From NCBI RefSeq assembly GCF_018919065.1, contig NZ_JAHLQG010000040.1, positions 1-64,000 of the forward strand: 64,000 nucleotides of DNA, read 5' to 3'. Origin of the DNA: Blautia sp. MSJ-9. GTDB taxonomy: Bacteria; Bacillota; Clostridia; Lachnospirales; Lachnospiraceae. Below are positions 34,326 through 42,052 of this stretch, one piece after another. The position numbers and the translations under genes are program-made. Under the pieces are notes generated by a model, which was given only the letters and a program-made list of their open reading frames with translations, did not search any database and was not told the origin of the DNA. How positions within the stretch are numbered: position 1 is the stretch's first letter; each line of letters starts with the position of its first letter.

Positions 34326-36548
34326 ATGAGTATTATTTTTCACGAAAGTTCAAAGACATTCCATTTATACAACAATAACATCAGTTATATTATGACCGTA
34401 CTTCCAAATGGACATCTTGGAAATCTCTATTTTGGGAAAAGAATCCATGACAGAGAAGATTTTTTATATCTTCTTGAGATGAAGCAGCGACCAATGACAG
34501 CCTGTGTTTATGAGGGAAATCGCAAATTTTCGCTGGAGCATCTGAAACTGGAATATCCGGTGTATGGTAGTTCTGATTACCGTTATCCGGCAATGGAGAT
34601 CCTTCAGGAAAACGGCAGCAGGATTTCTGATTTTACTTATGTAAGTTATACAATTGCAGCTGGAAAACCAAAACTTCAGGGACTTCCGGCTACATATACT
34701 GAGAATGACGAAGAAGCCCAGACCTTATGTGTAAAATTGAAAGATGAAGTAACAGGAATTGTACTGGAATTGCTTTATACTATTTTTACACAAGGGGGAA
34801 TCATCACCAGAAGCGCCAGATTTACAAACGAGGGTACATCATCAGTACATCTGTTAAATGCAATGAGCCTCAGCCTTGATCTGCCGGACAAGGATTATGT
34901 GTGGATGCAGTTTTCGGGTGCATGGTCCAGAGAACGTCATGTGAAAGAACGCAGATTAGAGCAGGGAATCCAGTCTGTGGGAAGCATCAGAGGAAATTCT
35001 TCCCATGAACATAATCCCTTTATTGTGCTCCGACGTCCATCGGCAACAGAAAATGCAGGAGAAGTGATGGGATTCAGCCTGATCTACAGCGGAAATCACA
35101 GAATGCAGGCAGAGGTGGATACTCATGATACAACCCGTATCACTGTGGGAATCAATCCGCAGAATTTTGACTGGAAGCTGGACTGTGGTGAGAGCTTTCA
35201 GACTCCGGAAGCAGTAGTAATATTTTCTGATAAGGGTCTGAATGGAATGAGCCAGACTTTCCATAAATTATATCAGAAGAGACTGGCAAGAGGTTACTGG
35301 AGAGACCGTCCCAGGCCAATCCTGAACAATAACTGGGAAGCTACTTATTTTGATTTTACAGAGGACCGTCTGGTGGAAATTGCTGCAAAGGCAAAGGAAT
35401 GCGGTGTTGAATTATTTGTGCTGGATGACGGATGGTTCGGTGCACGAAGCAACGATTATGCAGGACTTGGTGACTGGGTGGCAAACAGAGAGCGTCTTCC
35501 GCAGGGAATCAAGGGAATCGCAGACAGGATTGAAGAGATGGGTATGAAATTTGGTCTGTGGTTTGAGCCGGAGATGGTGAATAAGGATTCCGATCTTTAC
35601 CGTGCACATCCGGACTGGATTCTGCAGACACCCCAGAGGCATTCCTGTCATGGCAGAAATCAGTATGTGCTGGACTTCTCCAGAAAAGAAGTGGTGGACT
35701 GTATTTATGAGATGATGTACAAAATCCTCTCAGAAGCAAAGGTTTCCTACATTAAATGGGATATGAACAGAAGTATTACGGAATGTTATTCAGCTGCACT
35801 TCCTGCAGACCGTCAGGGAGAAGTGTTCCACAGATATATTCTCGGAGTTTATGATCTGTATGAGCGGTTAAATACTGCATTTCCGCAGATTCTCTTTGAG
35901 TCCTGCGCAAGCGGTGGCGGACGTTTTGATCCGGGAATCCTTTATTATGCGCCACAGGGATGGACCAGTGATGATACAGATGCGGCAGAGCGTGTGAAAA
36001 TCCAGTACGGCACAAGCATGTGTTATCCGGTAAGCTCCATGGGAAGTCATGTTTCTGTAGTACCAAACCATCAGTTAAACCGCAAAACTCCGTTACATAC
36101 AAGAGCAAATGTAGCTTATTTTGGAACCTTCGGATATGAGCTGGATCTGAATAAACTGTCTGATGAGGAAATCAGTGAAGTAAAACAGCAGATCACTTTT
36201 ATGAAAGAATACAGAGAACTGATCCAGTTTGGAACTTTTTACAGACTGAAAAGTCCTTTTGAGGGCAATGAAACAGCGTGGATGACAGTCAGTGAGGACA
36301 AAAAGACAGCGCTGGTATTCTGGTACAGGGAAAGAAATGTAGTAAACGCAGATTTTACCAGAGTACGGCTTCAGGGACTGGATCCGGATCTTATCTACAG
36401 AAATGAGTATAATGGAACAGAAAACTACGGGGATGAGCTGATGAATCTGGGACTGCTCACCACAGACTGTACAGCAGGTGAACCTACAAGTGAAGACGAA
36501 CCATGCACAGACTATGAGTCCAGAATTTATGTTTTAACTGCAAAATAA
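34326..36548 (+). CDS. Alpha-galactosidase, glycoside hydrolase family 36
   Basis: This 740-residue enzyme has an N-terminal beta-sandwich (about 1-330), a TIM barrel (about 335-640) and a C-terminal beta domain. The barrel contains NNWEATYFDFTEDRLVEIA and LFVLDDGWFGARSND, then YIKWDMNR with nucleophile D479 and WTSDDTDA with acid/base D549. These are the bacterial GH36 motifs, as in MelA, RafA and AgaA. There is no signal peptide, so it cleaves melibiose, raffinose or related alpha-galactosides after import. AAAGGGG precedes the ATG. A second GH36 gene lies at 42053 with closely related motifs. Probably controlled by the AraC gene upstream. Confidence 0.96.
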   Translation: MSIIFHESSKTFHLYNNNISYIMTVLPNGHLGNLYFGKRIHDREDFLYLLEMKQRPMTACVYEGNRKFSLEHLKLEYPVYGSSDYRYPAMEILQENGSRISDFTYVSYTIAAGKPKLQGLPATYTENDEEAQTLCVKLKDEVTGIVLELLYTIFTQGGIITRSARFTNEGTSSVHLLNAMSLSLDLPDKDYVWMQFSGAWSRERHVKERRLEQGIQSVGSIRGNSSHEHNPFIVLRRPSATENAGEVMGFSLIYSGNHRMQAEVDTHDTTRITVGINPQNFDWKLDCGESFQTPEAVVIFSDKGLNGMSQTFHKLYQKRLARGYWRDRPRPILNNNWEATYFDFTEDRLVEIAAKAKECGVELFVLDDGWFGARSNDYAGLGDWVANRERLPQGIKGIADRIEEMGMKFGLWFEPEMVNKDSDLYRAHPDWILQTPQRHSCHGRNQYVLDFSRKEVVDCIYEMMYKILSEAKVSYIKWDMNRSITECYSAALPADRQGEVFHRYILGVYDLYERLNTAFPQILFESCASGGGRFDPGILYYAPQGWTSDDTDAAERVKIQYGTSMCYPVSSMGSHVSVVPNHQLNRKTPLHTRANVAYFGTFGYELDLNKLSDEEISEVKQQITFMKEYRELIQFGTFYRLKSPFEGNETAWMTVSEDKKTALVFWYRERNVVNADFTRVRLQGLDPDLIYRNEYNGTENYGDELMNLGLLTTDCTAGEPTSEDEPCTDYESRIYVLTAK

Positions 36549-36613
36549 TAACCGAATCAGGTAAGCTCCTTATGGAGGTTGCGAAAAGCAATAGACAGAA
36601 ATAAAAAATCAAC

Positions 36614-36657
36614 AAAAAGCAGGCAGAACGATCACATGGGATCGTCTACCTGCTTTT
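36614..36657. terminator. Bidirectional terminator between convergent genes
   Basis: AAAAAGCAGG (36614-36623) pairs with CCTGCTTTT (36649-36657), with an inner stem ACGATC/GATCGT. It lies between the converging GH36 and AraC genes and overlaps the last codons of the AraC gene, so it can serve both strands. Confidence 0.75.
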
Positions 36658-37537
36658 CGTTAAATTTATCCATCATTTCTTTATGAGTCTTATAATTCTT
36701 CGGACTCATTCCAAACTTCTTCTTAAAAGCTTTTGAAAAAACAAGCTGGTCTTCATAGCCCACATTATTAGCGATCTCTTTAACAGACAGACTGGTGCTG
36801 ACCAGAAGACTGGCTGCTTTATGCATCTTATAATCAATGAGGAAGGTCTGTGCCGACATTCCAAGTTCTTTCTGAAAGGAACTGTTCAGATAGGCACGGC
36901 TGATTCCGATATTATCTGCAATATCAGAGATGCCGATTCCTCTTTGATACATGTCTTTAATATATTCAATGGCAAGCTCCACGTAAACACTGGTGCTATA
37001 AGCATATTTGGCATTTTTTTTGTTCTGTGCAGACTGTTTTTCATGAAAGTCGGCAAGCTCGGCTAACAACAGGATCAGATAAGCCTGGCGCCTTAGATCA
37101 TTGGCTTTGGAAAGCTGCTTATGATCCAGCATATAAGCAATATGTTTCAGGATTATTTTCTGATCCGGTGCAGGAAGCACTAATTGATTTTTGGAAAATC
37201 CACATGCTCTTACCATTGAGTGAGCACGGATTCCACGAAAACCAATCCATGCATAAGTCCAGGGATGGGTTTCATCAGCTCCGTATGTGATTGGTTCATT
37301 AGGATAAATTACAAACATCTGTCCGGAAGTAAGGCTCCAGGTCTGACCTCCGGCAGAATAGAATCCGGAACCGTCCAGTACAAAATGGATGATGAACTCA
37401 TCTCTTGGCATGGAACAGATATGTCCGGGTGGGCAGTGTTCGTTGCCCGTATGGACCAGACTGATATCAAGGGAGCCCTCTTTCAGGTTTTCAAGACAGC
37501 GGAAAGTAGCGCTGTCCGTATATTTTACATTTGGCAT
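36632..37537 (-). CDS. AraC family transcriptional regulator (divergent from sugar ABC operon)
   Basis: This protein has about 301 residues. An N-terminal AraC_binding domain (EFIIHFVLDGSGFYSAGGQT, FVIYPNEPITYGADETHPWT, WIGFRGIRAHSMV) precedes a C-terminal HTH_18 (ISDIADNIGISRAYLNSSF and VKEIANNVGYEDQLVFSKAF, then MSPKNYK). ATG at 37537 on the minus strand is preceded by AAGGA at good spacing; in-frame ATGs at 37546 and 37603 are possible but less supported. It is transcribed away from the binding-protein gene at 37780 and is the obvious regulator of that operon. The architecture is close to the AraC gene at 33240. Confidence 0.92.
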   Translation of the reverse strand: MPNVKYTDSATFRCLENLKEGSLDISLVHTGNEHCPPGHICSMPRDEFIIHFVLDGSGFYSAGGQTWSLTSGQMFVIYPNEPITYGADETHPWTYAWIGFRGIRAHSMVRACGFSKNQLVLPAPDQKIILKHIAYMLDHKQLSKANDLRRQAYLILLLAELADFHEKQSAQNKKNAKYAYSTSVYVELAIEYIKDMYQRGIGISDIADNIGISRAYLNSSFQKELGMSAQTFLIDYKMHKAASLLVSTSLSVKEIANNVGYEDQLVFSKAFKKKFGMSPKNYKTHKEMMDKFNEKQVDDPM

Positions 37538-37726
37538 TTGCACCATTCCTTTTTTATTTTCTTTGACTGGGGATATTATTGATATAAAGACATATGGATT
37601 CATATCCTGTAAATACGCACAAATTCAAGTCGTTGTTGACATTTTACCATATATTCAGCGTTTTTTCCATAACGATTATGACATAAATTCATTTCATTAG
37701 TCCATTTAAAAAAATAGACAAAAACG

Positions 37727-37762
37727 TATAATAAGAATCACAAGGAACACGTCGAAACGACG
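37727..37762 (+). promoter_or_regulatory. Promoter -10 and inverted repeat before the sugar ABC operon
   Basis: TATAAT (37727-37732) has no matching -35 (ATTTAA at 37704), which suits an activator-dependent promoter. CGTCG, AAA, CGACG (37750-37762) is a perfect inverted repeat in the early leader, directly before the AAAGGAGG ribosome site. It could be an operator or a small hairpin affecting translation. Confidence 0.5.
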
Positions 37763-37779
37763 AATAAAGGAGGATGTAT

Positions 37780-39045
37780 ATGAGAAAAAACATGAAAAAA
37801 CTCACAGTCGCAACAGTGATCGGTGCTATGACAGTTACAGCACTTGCACCGGTAAGTGCACAGGCGAAAGACAAAACTCTGACAGTTGCAATCTGGGATA
37901 ACGGACAGAAAGCCGGACTTCAGGAGATCATGGATGAGTTTACAAAAGAGACAGGAATTAAAACTGAACTTCAGGTAGTAGAGTGGAGCAGCTACTGGAC
38001 ACTTCTTGAAGCAGGTGCATCAGGCGGAGATATGCCGGACGTATTCTGGATGCATTCCAACGAAGCAGTAAGATATATGTCCAATGATATCTTACTTGAT
38101 CTGACAGACAAGGTTGCAGACAGCGACAAACTGGAAATGGACAAATTCCCGGAAGATATCAAAGAAATGTATCAGTGGGACGGAAAAACATACGCAGTAC
38201 CGAAGGATATCGACACAATCGCTATGTGGTATAACAAAGATATGTTTGATGAAGCAGGAATCGACTATCCGGACGGAAGCTGGACATGGGATGAATTCTA
38301 TGATATCGCAGAGAAACTTACAAAAGAAGACGGAAGCCAGTATGGTTTCGCAGCAAACCCGTCTAACGAGCAGGATACATGGATGAATATTATCTACTCC
38401 ATGGGCGGATGTGTACTGACAGATGATAACAAATCCGGTTTTGATGATCCTAATACTATCAAGGCAATGGAATTCGTTGACAAATGCGTTAAAAATGTAA
38501 TGCCTCCTGCATCTACAATGTCCGAAACAGGTACAGACGTACTCTTCGGATCCGGCAAAGTAGCTATGATCTCTCAGGGATCCTGGATGGTATCTGCTTT
38601 CAAAGACAACGATTATATCAAAGAGCACTGTGATGTGGCAAGACTTCCGAAAGATGCTGAAACAGGAGAAAGCGTATCTCTTTACAATGGTCTTGGATGG
38701 GCAGCATCTGCAAACACAGATATGCCAGACGAAGCTTTCCAGCTTATTGAGTGGTTCGGTTCCAAAGATATGCAGAAGAAACAGGCTGACCTTGGTGTAA
38801 CAATGGCAGCTTACGAAGGAATGTCCGATGGATGGGTTAACAGTGTTGACTGCTTCAACTTACAGCCATACATGGATGCAATGGACAATATCGTATTCAG
38901 ACCACACACAAATGCAACACTTGCATGGTGGAACCCAATGTGCGAAGAACTGAAGAAACCATGGAATGATGAAGAAAGCATGGATGATGCATGCAAGAAT
39001 ATCGTTACTATTATGAATGATGCCATTGCAGAAGAGTCCTATTAA
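37780..39045 (+). CDS. Sugar ABC transporter substrate-binding protein (family 1)
   Basis: This 421-residue protein has a basic N-terminus and a hydrophobic signal core ending APVSAQA, then KDKTLTVAIWDNGQKAGLQE and family 1 motifs (MPDVFWMHSNEAVRYMSND, TYAVPKDIDTIAMWYNKDMF, VAMISQGSWMV). No cysteine stands at the cleavage site, so unlike the other binding proteins here it is not a recognisable lipoprotein. ATG 37780 lies six bases after AGGAGG; ATG 37774 would touch that site. With the permeases and GH36 enzyme downstream it probably imports alpha-galactosides such as raffinose or melibiose. Confidence 0.92.
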   Translation: MRKNMKKLTVATVIGAMTVTALAPVSAQAKDKTLTVAIWDNGQKAGLQEIMDEFTKETGIKTELQVVEWSSYWTLLEAGASGGDMPDVFWMHSNEAVRYMSNDILLDLTDKVADSDKLEMDKFPEDIKEMYQWDGKTYAVPKDIDTIAMWYNKDMFDEAGIDYPDGSWTWDEFYDIAEKLTKEDGSQYGFAANPSNEQDTWMNIIYSMGGCVLTDDNKSGFDDPNTIKAMEFVDKCVKNVMPPASTMSETGTDVLFGSGKVAMISQGSWMVSAFKDNDYIKEHCDVARLPKDAETGESVSLYNGLGWAASANTDMPDEAFQLIEWFGSKDMQKKQADLGVTMAAYEGMSDGWVNSVDCFNLQPYMDAMDNIVFRPHTNATLAWWNPMCEELKKPWNDEESMDDACKNIVTIMNDAIAEESY

Positions 39046-39083
39046 TTAATGTTTAACAAAACCATTCATAAAAAATAAGAAAC

Positions 39084-39165
39084 GGAAAAGCTGCCGCAGA
39101 AAAGATTCCGATCATGTGATAATCGCAGAAGTCACAACAGGTATGCAGATATGCGGCAGTTTTCC
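39084..39165 (+). terminator. Long stem-loop between binding-protein and permease genes
   Basis: GGAAAA plus CTGCCGCA (39084-39098, one bulged G) pairs with TGCGGCAG plus TTTTCC (39152-39165). Such structures after binding-protein genes often cause partial termination or protect the upstream mRNA, giving more binding protein than permease. Confidence 0.6.
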
Positions 39166-39210
39166 ATTCAAATCAGCAACAAAATTTTATGATAAGAAGG
39201 AGTGAGAGCC

Positions 39211-40104
39211 GTGGCAAATCCAAAAAAAGGTACCAGTCAGGCGCGGAATGAATTCATCTGGGGATGGGCGTTCATTCTTCCTACAATGCTTGGCCTGATC
39301 ATCTTAAATATTTATCCCATATTTAAGACCATTTATGAGAGCTTTTTCAAGACCGGAGATTTCGGTAAGGGAAATATCTTCATTGGTTTTGACAACTATG
39401 TAAAGCTGTTCCACGATGCGGAAGTATGGCAGGCATTATTAAATACATTTAAATATGCTATTGTGGAAGTTCCGTTTTCCATTGCTATCGCACTTGTACT
39501 GGCAGTTTTATTAAACCGTAAAATGAAAGGCCGTGCTGTTTACAGAACTATTTTCTTCCTGCCTATGGTTGCTGCTCCGGCTGCAATCGCCATGGTATGG
39601 AGATGGCTGTTTAACTCAGAATTCGGTCTTCTCAATCACATTTTTCACACAAAGATCAACTGGATCTCTGATCCGAAGATCGCAGTCTATGCGATCGCAG
39701 TGATCGGTGTATGGTCTATCATCGGCTACAATATGGTTCTTTTCCTGTCCGGTCTGCAGGAAATCCCAAGAGATTATTATGAAGCAGCAAGCATTGACGG
39801 AGCAACTGGTGTGAAACAGTTCTTCCATATTACAATCCCGCTGCTTTCGCCGACCATCTTCTTTGTAATGGTTACCCGTGTTATCGGTGCCATGCAGGTA
39901 TTCGACCTGATCTTCATGGTTATGGACAGAAACAGTCCTGCACTTTACAAAACACAGTCACTTGTTTACCTGTTCTACCAGAATTCCTTTGTACAGAATA
40001 ACAAAGGTTATGGTTCAACAATCGTCGTACTTCTTCTGGTTGTAATTATGATCATGACAGTATTCCAGAATATTGCGCAGAAGAAGTGGGTTCATTATAA
40101 CTAA
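39211..40104 (+). CDS. Sugar ABC transporter permease (MalF-type)
   Basis: This permease of about 297 residues has six membrane helices. The first begins FIWGWAFILPTMLGLIILNI, and the binding-protein-dependent permease signature is near residues 190-215 (EAASIDGATGVKQFFHITIP, the EAA loop that docks the ATPase). It starts with GTG 39211, eight bases after AAGGAG; the frame also has GTG 39202 inside that site. It pairs with the permease 12 bases downstream. No ATPase gene is present in the operon, as is common for CUT1 sugar transporters that share MsmK. Confidence 0.93.
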   Translation: MANPKKGTSQARNEFIWGWAFILPTMLGLIILNIYPIFKTIYESFFKTGDFGKGNIFIGFDNYVKLFHDAEVWQALLNTFKYAIVEVPFSIAIALVLAVLLNRKMKGRAVYRTIFFLPMVAAPAAIAMVWRWLFNSEFGLLNHIFHTKINWISDPKIAVYAIAVIGVWSIIGYNMVLFLSGLQEIPRDYYEAASIDGATGVKQFFHITIPLLSPTIFFVMVTRVIGAMQVFDLIFMVMDRNSPALYKTQSLVYLFYQNSFVQNNKGYGSTIVVLLLVVIMIMTVFQNIAQKKWVHYN

Positions 40105-40116
40105 GGAGGGATAATT

Positions 40117-40941
40117 ATGTCAGCAAGAGATAAAGCAAACAGAGTTCTGATCCATGTTATCCTGATACTGGTATCTATTACCATGCTGGTTCCTTTCTTA
40201 TGGATGATTCTGACAGCTTTCAAAACTATGACAGAGGCAACCTCTGTCAACCCGTTCGTAATTCTCCCGTCTACATGGAGATGGGACAGTTTTAGAGAAG
40301 TAAGCGCAAATATGGATTTCTTACATCTGTATATCAATACCTTACTTCTGATCCTGGGTCGTGTTGTATGTGCGGTTCTGACAGCAACACTGGCAGGCTA
40401 TGCATTTGGACGTCTGAACTTCAGGGGGAAAAACCTGATGTTCTCTCTGGTACTTTTCCAGATGATGGTGCCTGGACAGATCTTCATTATCCCACAGTAC
40501 TTAATGGTAAGTAAAATGGGAATGCTCAATACCATTTTTGCCTTGGTATTTCCTGGTATTGTTACTGCATTTGGTACATTCCTCCTCAAACAGGCTTATA
40601 TGGGACTTCCGAAAGATCTGGAAGAGGCTGCACGCCTTGATGGATGTAACATCGGCCAGACCTTCCTGTTCATCATGGCTCCTCTGACACGTTCTTCCAT
40701 GGTGGCACTGGGAATCTTCACAGCAGTATTTGCATACAAAGACCTGATGTGGCCTTTGATCTGTAACAAAGATGTAATGCCTCTGTCAGCAGCACTTGCA
40801 AAAATGCAGGGACAGTACACCAACAATTATCCGCAGCTGATGGCAGCATCTCTGCTTGCATGTATCCCGATGATCGTACTGTATCTGATCTTCCAGAAAC
40901 AGTTCATCGAAGGTATTGCAACATCCGGTGGTAAGCTGTAA
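40117..40941 (+). CDS. Sugar ABC transporter permease (MalG-type)
   Basis: This 274-residue permease has six helices. It starts near VLIHVILILVSITMLVPFLW and has the EAA loop LEEAARLDGCNIGQTFLFIM, with the MalG-type ending FIEGIATSGGKL, which reaches into the ATPase dimer in this family. A clear AAGGAGGG precedes ATG 40117. It forms the membrane channel with the MalF-type protein upstream. Confidence 0.94.
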   Translation: MSARDKANRVLIHVILILVSITMLVPFLWMILTAFKTMTEATSVNPFVILPSTWRWDSFREVSANMDFLHLYINTLLLILGRVVCAVLTATLAGYAFGRLNFRGKNLMFSLVLFQMMVPGQIFIIPQYLMVSKMGMLNTIFALVFPGIVTAFGTFLLKQAYMGLPKDLEEAARLDGCNIGQTFLFIMAPLTRSSMVALGIFTAVFAYKDLMWPLICNKDVMPLSAALAKMQGQYTNNYPQLMAASLLACIPMIVLYLIFQKQFIEGIATSGGKL

Positions 40942-41013
40942 ATAAGTAAAAAAGTTTTGATAAAACAAAAAACAAAATGGTTCCTGTGGCGGAAATGATT
41001 CACATGAACTGTA

Positions 41014-41067
41014 CAGGCAGGCTTTTGTTATAAAAATGGAAAGTGAAACATAACAAAAGCTTGCCTG
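41014..41067 (+). other. Long intergenic hairpin (17 pairs)
   Basis: CAGGCAGGCTTTTGTTA (41014-41030) pairs with TAACAAAAGCTTGCCTG (41051-41067), 17 pairs including one G-U, around a 20-base loop. There is no U-run, so it is more likely an mRNA stabilising or processing site, or a DNA-level site, than a terminator. The rest of the 285-base gap shows nothing clear. Confidence 0.6.
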
Positions 41068-41226
41068 AAACTGGATAAGGGAAACTTTGTTGCAGACATT
41101 ACATATTATATGCTGATATTTATAGAATGAAGTTGTAAATGTGAAGGTCAGGATAAAGCTGGAAACAGAAATAAAATTAAGAATAAGATTAATAAGAATA
41201 AGATGATAAGGAAGGGGTAACAAAAA

Positions 41227-41892
41227 ATGAAACCAGGAAGTCTTTATGACAGGATATTTGGATTTTTAGGTCAGTTAATTGCGTTAAATTTACTATGGAT
41301 CGTGTGCTCTCTTCCTGTGATTACAGCAGGGGCATCTACCACTGCTTTGTATTATTGTACATTAAAACTCCATAAGGATGGAGATATCCGGGTATTTCAT
41401 GACTTTTTTAAGAGCTTTAAGCAGAATTTCAAACAGTCAACTATTATCTGGATTCTGATGGCAGCAGTTGCAGTGTTTCTTTATATGGAAAAAGAATCTC
41501 TGGTGACTATGCCGGGTTCCATGTCACAGATTTTTAATTATGTGATCCTGGCGGTATGTATTCCGCTGATCGCTGTTGCACTGTATATATTTCCTACAGT
41601 AGCGGCATTTGAAAACAAAACAATGACTTTGATCACAAACGCATTTTATTTTGCGGTTAAACATATAGGATATGTAATAGCAGTGGCAGTGATCACGATC
41701 CTGCCAATGACTATGACACTTGTAGATGCAAAACTTTTTCCGGTCTATCTGCTGATCTGGCTGATGATGGGATTTTCCCTGACTGCCTATGCGGATTCCT
41801 GGTTTATGTGGAAGCTGTTCAAACCGTACTTTAAAGAGGACGAAGAGGAACATCATTATGTGGATTCGGAACCGGATCAGTATGCTTTTTGA
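41227..41892 (+). CDS. YesL family membrane protein (DUF624)
   Basis: This 221-residue protein has about five membrane helices. It begins GSLYDRIFGFLGQLIALNLL with the family-typical ITAGASTTALYYCTLKLHKD, and a C-terminal acidic tail follows the last helix. YesL proteins occur in carbohydrate uptake operons of Firmicutes, often beside binding proteins and permeases without ATPase, but their function is unknown. GAAGGGG precedes the start. Its position between the permeases and the GH36 gene fits the usual context. Confidence 0.88.
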   Translation: MKPGSLYDRIFGFLGQLIALNLLWIVCSLPVITAGASTTALYYCTLKLHKDGDIRVFHDFFKSFKQNFKQSTIIWILMAAVAVFLYMEKESLVTMPGSMSQIFNYVILAVCIPLIAVALYIFPTVAAFENKTMTLITNAFYFAVKHIGYVIAVAVITILPMTMTLVDAKLFPVYLLIWLMMGFSLTAYADSWFMWKLFKPYFKEDEEEHHYVDSEPDQYAF

Positions 41893-42052
41893 AAAAACTC
41901 TTTTACTTTAACTGCAAATATCACACTGAATAAAAAAGATATGCAGTTATGGAAAAGCAAAGATTTGTAAGAGTTTATCCGACTGATAGTAATGAAAAGA
42001 TAGATGCAACATCTATAAAATAGAAAGAACAAAGAAATGAGAGGTACAGAGT

